Origin: Actinomycetes bacterium
GTDB lineage: Bacteria > Actinomycetota > Thermoleophilia > Solirubrobacterales > Solirubrobacteraceae
Length of the DNA stretch: 23,002 nucleotides
NCBI GenBank assembly: GCA_023404805.1
Contig: JAEYAL010000192.1
Coordinates: forward strand, 1-23,002
Direction of reading: 5' to 3'
Under the pieces are notes generated by a model. The model was not told the DNA's origin and did no database searches. It was given only the letters and a program-made list of their open reading frames with translations. Below are positions 7,140-14,569 of the stretch, piece after piece. A program made the position numbers and the translations under genes. Each line of letters starts with the position of its first letter. Within the stretch, counting starts at the first letter, position 1.

Positions 7140-7598
7140 ATGAAGCCCAAGCTCATCCTCCCCATCGTGATCCTCGTGGTCGGCCTGCTGGCCGGCAAGA
7201 CCTTCTTCGCGAAGGCGCCCGCCGAGGCCGCCCCGAAGCCGAAGGTCCACGGCGAGGTCTACATCATGCCCAAGGACTTCCTGGTCAACCTGCAGGACGG
7301 CCGTTTCGCGAAGCTGAACGTGGGCCTGATCCTCAAGCACCACTACCTCGCTGAGGCCCTGGCCGAAGCCGGTGGCGGCGGGCACGGCGCCCCGAAGACG
7401 CCGGAAGGCTACGGCACGCTTCCGCAGGAGGCGATCGTCCGCGACATCGTCACCGATTCGCTCACCGGCGCCTCGGCCGACGAGCTGATCAACAAGACGA
7501 AGCGCAAGCACCTCAAGGAAGAGATCGTCGAAGACATCAAGGCCCACACCGACGTGAAGATCGAAGAGCTGATTTTCACTGACGTCGCGGTTCAGTAG
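7140..7598 (+). CDS. fliL: Flagellar basal body-associated protein FliL
   Basis: The 152-residue protein has one N-terminal membrane helix (LILPIVILVVGLLAG, residues 5-19) and a periplasmic FliL domain: YIMPKDFLVNLQDGRFAKLN, later LPQEAIVRDIVTDSLTG, and the closing KEEIVEDIKAHTDVKIEELIFTDVAVQ pattern. FliL surrounds the MotA/MotB stator and stabilises it under load. It follows motB by 38 nt, which fits that partnership. A short Gly/His-rich insertion (~75-90) interrupts the middle. No strong ribosome site precedes ATG 7140. Confidence 0.92.
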   Translation: MKPKLILPIVILVVGLLAGKTFFAKAPAEAAPKPKVHGEVYIMPKDFLVNLQDGRFAKLNVGLILKHHYLAEALAEAGGGGHGAPKTPEGYGTLPQEAIVRDIVTDSLTGASADELINKTKRKHLKEEIVEDIKAHTDVKIEELIFTDVAVQ

Positions 7599-7617
7599 CG
7601 GCCCACTTCTGCCGATA
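7592..7617 (+). promoter_or_regulatory. Possible sigma-28-like promoter before the second fliN
   Basis: TCAGT (7592-7596), 14 nt, then GCCGATA (7611-7617). The -10 is a strong match to GCCGATA; the -35 matches TCAAG in only three of five positions. It overlaps the end of fliL and would give a ~50-nt leader that contains GTTAGACCACT (7631-7641) and GGATCAG (7642-7648). Confidence 0.33.
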
Positions 7618-7672
7618 CCTGAGATACGTCGTTAGACCACTGGATCAGTAATCCGACTCTCCTCTTTGCCTC

Positions 7673-8035
7673 ATGCTCGACTCGCCTGAACTCACCGCCA
7701 CGCAAGCCGCTCCGGTCGCCGACCTCGAGCGCCTCGTCGGCGTGCGCGTCTCGGTCACGGTCGAGCTCGGCCGCACATCGATGACGCTTGGCGAGGCCCT
7801 CGAGCTTGGCCCGGGCGCCGTCGTGCCGCTCGACACGACCGCCGGCGCCACGCTGGCGCTGCGTGTCAACGACCGCCTCGTCGCCCGCGGCGAAGTCCTC
7901 GTGATGGACGACGTCTACGGCCTCAAGATCACCGAGATCGTCGAGGATCCCGCGCCCGTCGTCGCTCAGGCGACCCCCGGCCTCACCGGCATGGCGCCGG
8001 TCGCCGACGCTGCTCCCGAGCAGCTGGCTGCTTAG
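7673..8035 (+). CDS. fliN: Flagellar motor switch protein FliN (short form)
   Basis: This is a 120-residue protein of usual FliN length, made almost wholly of a SpoA domain: LERLVGVRVSVTVELGRTSM, then LGEALELGPGAVVPLDTTAG, NDRLVARGEVLV and YGLKITEIV. FliN stacks at the bottom of the C-ring and binds FliH. It is the second SpoA/FliN-like gene here; the longer one (3981) lies next to fliM. This suggests a division of labour, as with FliY plus FliN in spirochaetes. The start at ATG 7673 has no strong ribosome site. Its stop codon overlaps the stop of the convergent kinase gene in the sequence TTAG (8032-8035), so the junction between the flagellar block and the inserted block is very tight. Confidence 0.9.
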   Translation: MLDSPELTATQAAPVADLERLVGVRVSVTVELGRTSMTLGEALELGPGAVVPLDTTAGATLALRVNDRLVARGEVLVMDDVYGLKITEIVEDPAPVVAQATPGLTGMAPVADAAPEQLAA

Positions 8036-10362
8036 GGCGCCCCCACGAGCCTCAGCACGGCTGAGGCGAGGTCGTCGATCGAGCACGGCTTGGCGATGAC
8101 CGCCCCGATGCCCTGGCGCCGGGCCTCCGCCTCGTTCTCAGGCGTCAGATAGCCGGACGTCAGCACGACCGGAAGGTCTGGCCGGAGCTTGCGCAGCGCC
8201 GCGCTCAGCTCCAGGCCGGTGAGCCGCGGCATCGACAGGTCGGTCACGAGCGCGTCGAAGCCGTCCGGAGCGGCCTTGAACGCGTCGAGGGCATCGCACG
8301 GATCGGTGAACACCGACGGCTGGCAGCCGTAGACCGGCAACGCCCGCTCGGCGAGCATGGCGAGCGCCGGCTCGTCGTCGACGAACAGGACGCGCGGCGT
8401 CGCCGCGGCTGGTCCCGCGGGGGCAGCCGTCGACGGCTGTGGCGCCGGCGGCGAGCTTGTCTCAGACCGCTGGCTCGGCAGCAGGACCGTCACCGAGGTG
8501 TGGGAGCCGACGGCGCTGTCGATGCGGATCGAGCCGCCGTGGCTGCGCACGATGGTCTGGCTCGCTGCCAGTCCTAGTCCGGTTCCTTCGCCCGCCGGCT
8601 TGGTGGTGAAGAAGGGGTCGAACGCGCGCTGGCGCACGTCCTCCGGCATGCCGGGCCCGTCGTCGCGGACCCGCAGGCGCAGGCATTCGCCGACCGGGTC
8701 GTCGCGCACGGCGGTGGCTTCGTCGATCACGACAAGGTCGAGCCGCAGGCTGATCGTGCCGCCGCTGGCCTCGAGCGCCTGGGCCGCGTTCGTCACGAGG
8801 TTCATCAAGACCTGGTGCAGCTGCGTGCCGTCGCCGAGCACGGTCGCGGGTTCAGCGGCCGCCGTGACGGTGACGTCGAGCTGCACGCCGCGCGGGAGCG
8901 TCGGCAGCAGCAGCGCGGCGACTTCTCGGACGATCTCGGCGACGTCGACCTCGGCCTGCATCGGCTCGTCTTCGCGGCTGAGCGAGAGGAGGCGGCGCAC
9001 GAGGTCGGCCGCCCGGGTGGCGCCTCGGCGGATCTCCTGGATGCTGGTCCGCGGGGAGGCGTCGTGGTCGAGCTCCGTCTCGGCGAGCGCCGCGTTGCTG
9101 AGGATCGCGCCGATCACGTTGTTGAAGTCGTGGGCGATGCCGCCCGCCAGCGTGCCGATCGCCTCGCGCTTCTGCAGGCGGATCCGCGCCTCCTGCTCGA
9201 GGTGGCGGCTCGTGGTGTCTTCGATGACGCCGACCATGCGCACCGGGCCGGCGTCGTCGAACTCGACGCGCCCGGCGACGGCGACCCAACGCGGCTCCTC
9301 GCCGACCGGGCCGGGGCGGTGGATCCGGTACTCCTCGCTGAACTCCCGCTCCCCGGCGAGCGCGCGGGTGAACGCGTCGCGGATCCGTTGTTTGTCGGCC
9401 GGGTGGATCGGGTCGAAGAGGTGCTCGGGGTCAGAATCTGCGAGCAGGTCAGCTGGGTCGCTGCCCAAGATCTCGCCGACCCGGTCGTCGCCCGTGAGCG
9501 CTGGCGGCCGGAGATCGACGGTGAACCGCCCGAGGCCGGTCATCTGCAGCGCGGTGCTGAGCTGGTTCTGCAGCTCGCGGCCGCGATCTTCGGCCGCGTG
9601 GCGTTCGGTGATGTCGGTGGTCGCGCCGACGAGATGCGTGTAGTCGCCGTCGCGGCCGCGGACCGGCTGGGCGTACGACTCCATCGTGCGGTACTCGCCG
9701 TCGCGTCGAAGCAGCCGGAACACCATCGGCTTGCTCCAGTCGCCCTTCTCCCGCGCAGCTGCGATCGCCTCGAGATCGTCGGGGTGGATGAGGTCTCGGT
9801 AGCCCTGGCCGATGAGCTCGTCGACGCTGCGCCCGGTGAACTCGGCCCAGCGAGGCGCGAAATAGTCGACCGTGCCCGTGGCGGGCGACGACCACACCAT
9901 CTGCGGCAGCGACTCTGCGAGGGTCCGGAAGCGCTCTTCGCTCTCGCGGATCGACTGCTGCGCGAGCAGGAACTCGGTGCGGTCCTCGATGACGAAGAGG
10001 AACGAGTCCAGCGTGCCGTCGCGCAGGCGGATCGGTGTGAGCATCGAGTCGATCGACTCCGGCGCGGATTCCGGGGCGTTGGGCGGCCGGTCGGCATGGT
10101 GGACCGTCCCGCCCGCGTCGGCGGCTTCGGCGAGCCGGCGGCGCCAGACCTCGGCGCCCTCCGGGCCGCTGCCGTTCCTGGCGGAGATGTCGATGATCGA
10201 CCGCCCGACGAACGCCTCCGGCGGCACATCGCCCAGGCCGCTGACCTCGGTCACCGCGCGCACGGTGCCGTCCGGGTCGAGCAGGAGTGACAGGCGGAAG
10301 CCCACATCGAGGCGCAGCGGGCCGGTGAGCGGCCCGGCGGCGTCTCGTTCTGTGCGACTCAC
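8032..10362 (-). CDS. Soluble PAS-domain hybrid histidine kinase with C-terminal receiver
   Basis: The gene starts at GTG (10362 on the minus strand) and encodes 776 residues without membrane segments. Three PAS-like domains come first (~15-130, ~140-255 and ~265-385; the second ends in a typical YTHLVGATTDITERHAAE PAC motif). A HisKA region follows with GGIAHDFNNVIGAI, where H411 is the expected phosphate acceptor. The ATPase domain has NLVTNAAQAL (N525), DDGPGMP (567-573) and GTGLGLA. After a Pro/Ala linker comes a receiver (~657-775) with D662/D663, acceptor D708 (LVTDLSMPRLTG) and K758. It resembles HDFN-type hybrid kinases of soil bacteria that relay phosphate to a separate partner. No partner regulator is next to it. 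Its signal is unknown. It is convergent with fliN and divergent from the ferritin-like gene. No clear ribosome site or promoter was found. Confidence 0.9.
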   Translation of the reverse strand: MSRTERDAAGPLTGPLRLDVGFRLSLLLDPDGTVRAVTEVSGLGDVPPEAFVGRSIIDISARNGSGPEGAEVWRRRLAEAADAGGTVHHADRPPNAPESAPESIDSMLTPIRLRDGTLDSFLFVIEDRTEFLLAQQSIRESEERFRTLAESLPQMVWSSPATGTVDYFAPRWAEFTGRSVDELIGQGYRDLIHPDDLEAIAAAREKGDWSKPMVFRLLRRDGEYRTMESYAQPVRGRDGDYTHLVGATTDITERHAAEDRGRELQNQLSTALQMTGLGRFTVDLRPPALTGDDRVGEILGSDPADLLADSDPEHLFDPIHPADKQRIRDAFTRALAGEREFSEEYRIHRPGPVGEEPRWVAVAGRVEFDDAGPVRMVGVIEDTTSRHLEQEARIRLQKREAIGTLAGGIAHDFNNVIGAILSNAALAETELDHDASPRTSIQEIRRGATRAADLVRRLLSLSREDEPMQAEVDVAEIVREVAALLLPTLPRGVQLDVTVTAAAEPATVLGDGTQLHQVLMNLVTNAAQALEASGGTISLRLDLVVIDEATAVRDDPVGECLRLRVRDDGPGMPEDVRQRAFDPFFTTKPAGEGTGLGLAASQTIVRSHGGSIRIDSAVGSHTSVTVLLPSQRSETSSPPAPQPSTAAPAGPAAATPRVLFVDDEPALAMLAERALPVYGCQPSVFTDPCDALDAFKAAPDGFDALVTDLSMPRLTGLELSAALRKLRPDLPVVLTSGYLTPENEAEARRQGIGAVIAKPCSIDDLASAVLRLVGAP

Positions 10363-10592
10363 GGCCTGCGCGGCGATACGGGGCCGCGAGGTTGAGAGGT
10401 CAAACCTTTAATTTGCCGAGCATACGTCAACGGTACGCGGCGTTTCTCTGCGGCTTGCGGGCAGGGCATGGCGGGCGCGACCAGGGTTGTCCCGAGCGGC
10501 CCAGCCGCTGACGCCACGCCGTCCTTAGCCTCGGGATCGAGTGCTCCCCGCGCAGGGCACAAGGCCCTCGCACGACTCGCAGGAGGAACCGC
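10363..10592. promoter_or_regulatory. Divergent gap between kinase and ferritin-like gene
   Basis: This 230-nt region should hold promoters for both directions. An AT-richer patch at 10405-10430 contains an imperfect inverted repeat (AGGTTGA/TCAAACCT, about 10389-10408), a possible operator. On the minus strand TTGACG (about 10426-10431) could be a -35, but no good -10 follows at the right distance. AGGAGGAA at 10581-10588 is a near-perfect ribosome site for the plus-strand gene. Confidence 0.4.
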
Positions 10593-11240
10593 ATGCCCGA
10601 CGTGCTCACCAACCGAGACCGCCTCGTCATCAGCAAGTACCTGATCGAAGCCGGCGGCAAGGAACGGCAGCTCGAAACGGCGCTGCAGGGCCAGATCACC
10701 CTGGCCAAGAGCCCGCTGCTGCGGCACGCGCTGCAGGACCACCTCTCCGTGACGCGCCGGCAGATCGGCGCGATCGACGCGCGCCTCGACGACCTCGCCG
10801 CCCACGACGACACGCTTCCGGGCGTCGCGACCGCGGAGAAGGTGGTGCAGCTCGCGGTTGGCGCGGCCAACCGAGGGCTGTCGCTCGCCAAACTCCCGCT
10901 CCAGGCGCTCCGTGGCACCAGCCCGGCCGACAACGAGCTGCGCGCAGTGCGCGACTGCTACTGGAACGAGGCCGAGGAGATCGCGCACTACCGCGTGATC
11001 GAGACCGTGGCAGCGCAGATCGGCGACACCGAGACGGCGGCGCTCGCTGAGCGCCACCGCAAGGAAGAAGAGGAGATGCAGCGGCATCTCGAGGGGTTGC
11101 TGCCCGGCGTGGTGCGGGGGGTCGTCGACACCGAAGCGCCGGATGCCTCGACGCCAGGTGCGGCGCGCGCCAGCGAGCCGGCGAGGCGCAAGCCCGCAGC
11201 CCGCAAGCCGGCCAGCCGCTCCAAAGCGGCGGCGTCGTAG
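10593..11240 (+). CDS. DUF892 (YciF-like) ferritin-like protein with basic C-terminal tail
   Basis: The ATG at 10593 follows a near-consensus ribosome site AGGAGGAA. The 215 residues are mostly helical. A four-helix bundle (~10-170) has repeated Glu/His positions of the ferritin-like type: YLIEAGGKERQLETAL, HALQDHLSVTRRQIGAID, NEAEEIAHYRVIETVAAQIG and ERHRKEEEEMQRHLEGLL. This matches the DUF892/YciF family, often linked to stress in soil actinobacteria and proteobacteria; the exact reaction is not established. The last ~40 residues are Lys/Arg/Ala/Ser/Pro-rich (ARRKPAARKPASRSKAAAS), like histone-type DNA-binding tails, so a Dps-like nucleoid role is possible but inferred. It is probably co-transcribed with the next gene (32 nt apart). 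No link to flagella is visible. Confidence 0.75.
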   Translation: MPDVLTNRDRLVISKYLIEAGGKERQLETALQGQITLAKSPLLRHALQDHLSVTRRQIGAIDARLDDLAAHDDTLPGVATAEKVVQLAVGAANRGLSLAKLPLQALRGTSPADNELRAVRDCYWNEAEEIAHYRVIETVAAQIGDTETAALAERHRKEEEEMQRHLEGLLPGVVRGVVDTEAPDASTPGAARASEPARRKPAARKPASRSKAAAS

Positions 11241-11272
11241 ACCGCTGACCGGTCCGAGACGAAGGAGCAACC

Positions 11273-11611
11273 ATGCCGCCCCGCGGAGTGAAGAAGGACA
11301 GCAAACGCGGCCGCCAGTACGAGCACGTCAAGGAATCGCAGCTCGAGCAGGGCAAGAGCGAGAGCACCGCCGAAGAGATCGCCGCGCGCGTCGTCAACAA
11401 AGAGAAGGCGCGGCACGGCGAGAGCAGGACCGCCTCGAAGACCTCGACGCAGGATCCGAAGAGCCCGGGCGAGCGCGGGGGAGAGCGGTCGGGCACGAAC
11501 AAGCCCAAGGGCCGCACGAAGGACCAGCTCTACGCGGAGGCTCAGAAGAAGAACGTGAGCGGACGGTCGAGCATGACCAAGCGAGAGCTCGAACAGGCAG
11601 TCGGACGGTAG
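11273..11611 (+). CDS. Small basic Rho-N-like protein (plasmid-stabilisation-type annotation)
   Basis: The 112-residue, highly charged protein has a good ribosome site (GAAGGAG) before ATG 11273. It resembles a widespread actinobacterial and proteobacterial family often labelled 'plasmid stabilization protein' or 'Rho termination factor N-terminal domain protein': MPPRGVKKDSKRGRQYEHVK, then EEIAARVVNKEKARHGESRT, and a C-terminal helix-extension-helix KGRTKDQLYAEAQ...MTKRELEQAVG of the Rho-N/SAP type that usually binds nucleic acids. The middle is Gly/Ser/Arg-rich and likely disordered. Despite the common label there is no evidence of a plasmid here. It follows the ferritin-like gene by 32 nt and may form a stress-related pair with it. 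Confidence 0.75.
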   Translation: MPPRGVKKDSKRGRQYEHVKESQLEQGKSESTAEEIAARVVNKEKARHGESRTASKTSTQDPKSPGERGGERSGTNKPKGRTKDQLYAEAQKKNVSGRSSMTKRELEQAVGR

Positions 11612-11640
11612 GAGTCCCACCAAAAGGTTGCTGATTGGGC

Positions 11641-11672
11641 GGGAGCACGCCATTGTGCGTCAGCGTGCTCCC
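11641..11672 (+). terminator. Hairpin at the start of the secreted dipeptidase-like gene
   Basis: GGGAGCACGC (11641-11650) and GCGTGCTCCC (11663-11672) form a perfect 10-bp stem with a 12-nt loop, 29 nt after the stop of the Rho-N-like gene. It may end that transcript. It also covers the candidate start codons of the next gene: TTG 11653 lies in the loop and GTG 11665 in the right arm. So it may instead control translation. No T-tract follows. Confidence 0.45.
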
Positions 11673-13686
11673 CGTCACTCGCTCTCTCCTCGTCGGCGCG
11701 CTGCTCGCGCTGGCCGGTGCGGCCCCGGCCGCCGCGGCCTCTGAGCCCGTCTACTCGGTGGTCGGCGGCTGCTACGCGCTGAAGGACTCCAGCAGCGGCC
11801 GCTACGTCGTCCGCGACGCCGGCGGCTACAGCCTCGGGGGTGCGCAAGCCAGTGGCGCGACGCCGTTCCGGATGCAGGCCACCGCGCTGGGCAGCTACCT
11901 GCTCTACGGCCCGGACCGCCGCATGCCGCAGGCGACCAGCCCGCTGACGTGGCGCTCCACGCCGGCCGTGCCCGCCGACTGGACGGTGCGCCGCACCGAC
12001 GAGGGCGCCGTGCGCCTCACCAGCAAGCTGAACGGCAAGGACCTCACCGCCGCACCTGGTGGCCGCCTGGCAGTGAGCGCTGGCGCCGAACTGCGCTGGT
12101 CGCTGGTCGAGACCACCGGCTGCGCAGTCTTCCCTGAGCTCGAGACGGGTACGACGGGCACGCCGTTCAAGGGCGCGAGCCCGACGGCGCAGGTGCGCGG
12201 CTTCCTCGACACCCACACGCATGTGAGCGCATACCGGTTCCTCGGCGGGCGCTTCCACTGCGGCCGCCCGTGGAGCCCCTACGGCGTCACGGTCGCGCTG
12301 AAGGACTGCGCCGACCACGGCACCGACGGCAGCACCGCGCTCGTTGAGAACCTCATCAGCTACGGGGATCTGGGCCGCCGCCACAGCGCAAGCGGCTGGC
12401 CGACCTTCGCAGGGTGGCCCACGCACGACTCTCAGACCCACGAGTCGACGTACTGGAAGTGGCTGGAGCGGGCGTGGCGCGGCGGCCTGCGCCTGATGGT
12501 CAACGACCTCGTCGAGAACCGCGCGCTCTGCGAGATGTACCCGCTGAAGCAGAACCCGTGCAACGAGATGGTCAGCGCCCGGCTCCAGGCCCAGGCGATG
12601 CGCGAGCTGCAGGACTACATCGACGCGCAGTCGGGTGGCCCGGGCAAGGGCTTCCTGCGGATCGTCACCTCACCGGAGCAGGCGCGCCGCGTGATCAACG
12701 ACGGCAAGCTCGCGATGGTGCTCGGGATCGAGGTCTCCGAGGTGCTCGACTGCCGCCTGCACGGCTCGGCACCGAAGTGCACGACGGCGCAGATCGACCA
12801 GCGCCTCACGGAGCTGCATGAGATGGGCGTGCAATCGGCGTTCATCGCCCACAAGTTCGACAACGCGCTCGCGGGCACGACCTTCGACAGCGGCGTGACG
12901 GGCGTGCTCGTGAATATCGGCAACGGCTACGCGACCGGCCGCTGGTGGACGGCGCAGGCCTGCCCGGTCGGCCAGGAGGCCGACAACACGCCGCCGAGCC
13001 TGACGAGCAACAGCCTCGAGCTGTTCCGGACGCTCGGCATGGGGATCGGCAAGAAGATCGTCAATGGCGCGCTGCCCGTGTACCCGCCCGGTCCGGTCTG
13101 CAACCCCAAGGGCCTGACGGACCTCGGCAAGCACATGGTCCGCAAGATGGCCCAGCTCGGGATGATCGTCGAGGCCGACCACATGAGCGTGAAGGCGCGC
13201 AACCAGACGCTCGACCTGCTCGAAGAGATCAAGTACCCGGGCGTCATCAGCAGCCACAGCTGGTCCGACGTGACGGCGCAGGTCCGGCTGCAGAAGCTCG
13301 GCGGCCTGCTCTCGCCGTACGGCCGCGACGCGGAGATCTACGCCGACAGCTGGAAGCGCGTGCGCTCCACGCGGCAGGACGGGTTCTTCGGGATCGGCTA
13401 CGGCTCCGACAGCAACGGGCTCGGCAACCAGCCCGGGCCTCGCCCCGGGGCGAAGGCCACGCCGGTCGTCTACCCGTACAAGACGTTCGACGGCGGCACG
13501 ACGATGGCCAAGCAGCCCGCTGGGCCGCGCACCTTCGACGTCAACGTCGATGGCGTCGCCAACTACGGCCTGTTCCCCGACTACATCCAGGACCTGCGCA
13601 CGCTCGCTGGCGACCAGATCGTCGACGACATGGCCAACGGCGCCGAGGCGTACCTGCGCCTCTGGGAACGCGCGACCGCCTGGTAG
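11653..13686 (+). CDS. Secreted M19 (membrane dipeptidase)-like metal-dependent hydrolase with N-terminal beta-trefoil-like domain
   Basis: From TTG 11653 the protein has 677 residues. A signal peptide is clear (VTRSLLVGALLALAGAAPAAAA), so the product is exported. Residues ~30-155 look like a beta-trefoil/fascin-type module (CYALKDSSSGRYVVRDAGGY, then KLNGKDLTAAPGGRLAV). From ~180 on the pattern is that of family M19 in the amidohydrolase superfamily: FLDTHTHV (His pair ~188/190), VLGIEVSE (Glu ~360), EADHMS (His ~510) and SSHSWSD (His ~535), which together could bind metal. M19 enzymes cleave dipeptides; the actual substrate here is unknown, and a cell-wall or lipid-related substrate is possible. 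The start is uncertain: TTG 11635, TTG 11653 (GGGAG seven bases before) and GTG 11665 all retain the signal peptide. No flagellar link apart from location. Confidence 0.75.
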   Translation: MCVSVLPVTRSLLVGALLALAGAAPAAAASEPVYSVVGGCYALKDSSSGRYVVRDAGGYSLGGAQASGATPFRMQATALGSYLLYGPDRRMPQATSPLTWRSTPAVPADWTVRRTDEGAVRLTSKLNGKDLTAAPGGRLAVSAGAELRWSLVETTGCAVFPELETGTTGTPFKGASPTAQVRGFLDTHTHVSAYRFLGGRFHCGRPWSPYGVTVALKDCADHGTDGSTALVENLISYGDLGRRHSASGWPTFAGWPTHDSQTHESTYWKWLERAWRGGLRLMVNDLVENRALCEMYPLKQNPCNEMVSARLQAQAMRELQDYIDAQSGGPGKGFLRIVTSPEQARRVINDGKLAMVLGIEVSEVLDCRLHGSAPKCTTAQIDQRLTELHEMGVQSAFIAHKFDNALAGTTFDSGVTGVLVNIGNGYATGRWWTAQACPVGQEADNTPPSLTSNSLELFRTLGMGIGKKIVNGALPVYPPGPVCNPKGLTDLGKHMVRKMAQLGMIVEADHMSVKARNQTLDLLEEIKYPGVISSHSWSDVTAQVRLQKLGGLLSPYGRDAEIYADSWKRVRSTRQDGFFGIGYGSDSNGLGNQPGPRPGAKATPVVYPYKTFDGGTTMAKQPAGPRTFDVNVDGVANYGLFPDYIQDLRTLAGDQIVDDMANGAEAYLRLWERATAW

Positions 13687-13745
13687 CAAACGGCCCCGGC
13701 CGGCTGGCCGATTGTCCCCCGGTTGGACGGTTGATCGATTTGCGG

Positions 13746-13772
13746 TCAAGAGATCCAACCAGTTAGCCGATT
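13746..13772 (+). promoter_or_regulatory. Sigma-28-like promoter for the secreted protein / diguanylate cyclase pair
   Basis: TCAAG (13746-13750), 15 nt, then GCCGATT (13766-13772). All five -35 bases and the GCCGAT core match. The transcript would start near 13780, 58 nt before the ATG at 13838. A second GCCGATT at 13707 has no good -35. Confidence 0.55.
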
Positions 13773-13837
13773 CTTGGAGTGCCTTCGATTTCAGGGGATT
13801 TCGTCGGTGGCAAATGAGGTCTTAGGGGGACCTTTCC

Positions 13838-14560
13838 ATGAACTTCAGGGGAATCGCGGCACTCGCCGCGTCCATCGCTGCCCTCGGGGCCGCACCAACC
13901 AGCGCGTCCGCCGCGACCATCGACATCGGCAAGCTGATCTCGATCTCGATCGATCTCGGCGTGAACGCCGCCAAGTCAGCCGGGCAGGCGGCCGATACCT
14001 CGCATTACGGCGAGTGCGGCACCACGCAGGACCGCATCTGGAAGGCCTTCGCAGCCTTCGGCGACCAGGCCGACTACTGGTTCGCGCCCGGCGGCGACTT
14101 CGAGTCGGGCGCCGCAGGGTGGTCGCTCGAGAACGCCAAGGTGGTCAACGGCAACGACCAGACCGGTGTGGCAGGCGGCGCCAAGTCGCTCGCCCTCGGT
14201 GGCGGCCTCGTCTCGCTGCGCGGCACCGTGGTCTCGCCGACCTTCTGCATCACCGACGAGCACCCGACCTTCCGCTACGCGCTGAAGGCCAACGGGACCG
14301 TCGGCGTGCTCCAGACGTCCGTCCGCTACACGGCGGCCGACGGCTCCACCCGCGAGCAGGAGGTCCAGTCGAACTCGGCCACCAACCTGCTTCCGGGCAA
14401 GTGGAAGCCGTCCGACCTGCAGCCGCTCGCGACCGCCATGCCGATGAAGAAGATCGGCGGCGTCGCGAAGGTGCAGCTCGTCTTCCGCAGCCCGCTCGGC
14501 GCGGTCGGTGCGGGGTACCAGATCGACAACGTCCTGGTCGACCCGTACCGGACGAGGTAG
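13838..14560 (+). CDS. Small secreted protein with beta-sandwich-like region, function unknown
   Basis: The ATG at 13838 has AGGGGGA about eight bases upstream. The 240-residue product has a standard signal peptide (MNFRGIAALAASIAALGAAP, cleavage near SASA-A at ~25). The mature protein begins with a helical segment, then a Cys at ~60 (YGECGTTQDRIW), and from ~85 a beta-rich region of the type PGGDFESGAAGWSLENAKVV, then LVSLRGTVVSPTFCITDEHP (second Cys). It ends with GAGYQIDNVLVDPYRTR. The layout resembles carbohydrate-binding-like jelly-roll modules with a closing 'IDNV' strand, as in many uncharacterised actinobacterial secreted proteins; that is inference. The two Cys may form a disulfide. 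It sits behind a good sigma-28-like promoter and 9 nt before a diguanylate cyclase. An outer-surface or adhesion role is possible but unproven. Confidence 0.7.
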   Translation: MNFRGIAALAASIAALGAAPTSASAATIDIGKLISISIDLGVNAAKSAGQAADTSHYGECGTTQDRIWKAFAAFGDQADYWFAPGGDFESGAAGWSLENAKVVNGNDQTGVAGGAKSLALGGGLVSLRGTVVSPTFCITDEHPTFRYALKANGTVGVLQTSVRYTAADGSTREQEVQSNSATNLLPGKWKPSDLQPLATAMPMKKIGGVAKVQLVFRSPLGAVGAGYQIDNVLVDPYRTR

Positions 14561-14569
14561 CACGAGCCT

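Noticed and set aside
10450..10475. SigB-like promoter (GTTT, ~13 nt, GGGCAG) before the ferritin-like gene
   Set aside because: The match to the actinobacterial SigB pattern is partial and the spacing short; not supportable without data.
13707..13713. Second GCCGATT upstream of the secreted protein gene as tandem promoter
   Set aside because: The sequence at the -35 distance (CAAAC) is a poor match and the site lies in a GGCC-rich run.
13790..13852. Direct repeat TTCAGGGGA at 13790 and 13844
   Set aside because: Nine bases only, one copy inside coding sequence; consistent with chance.
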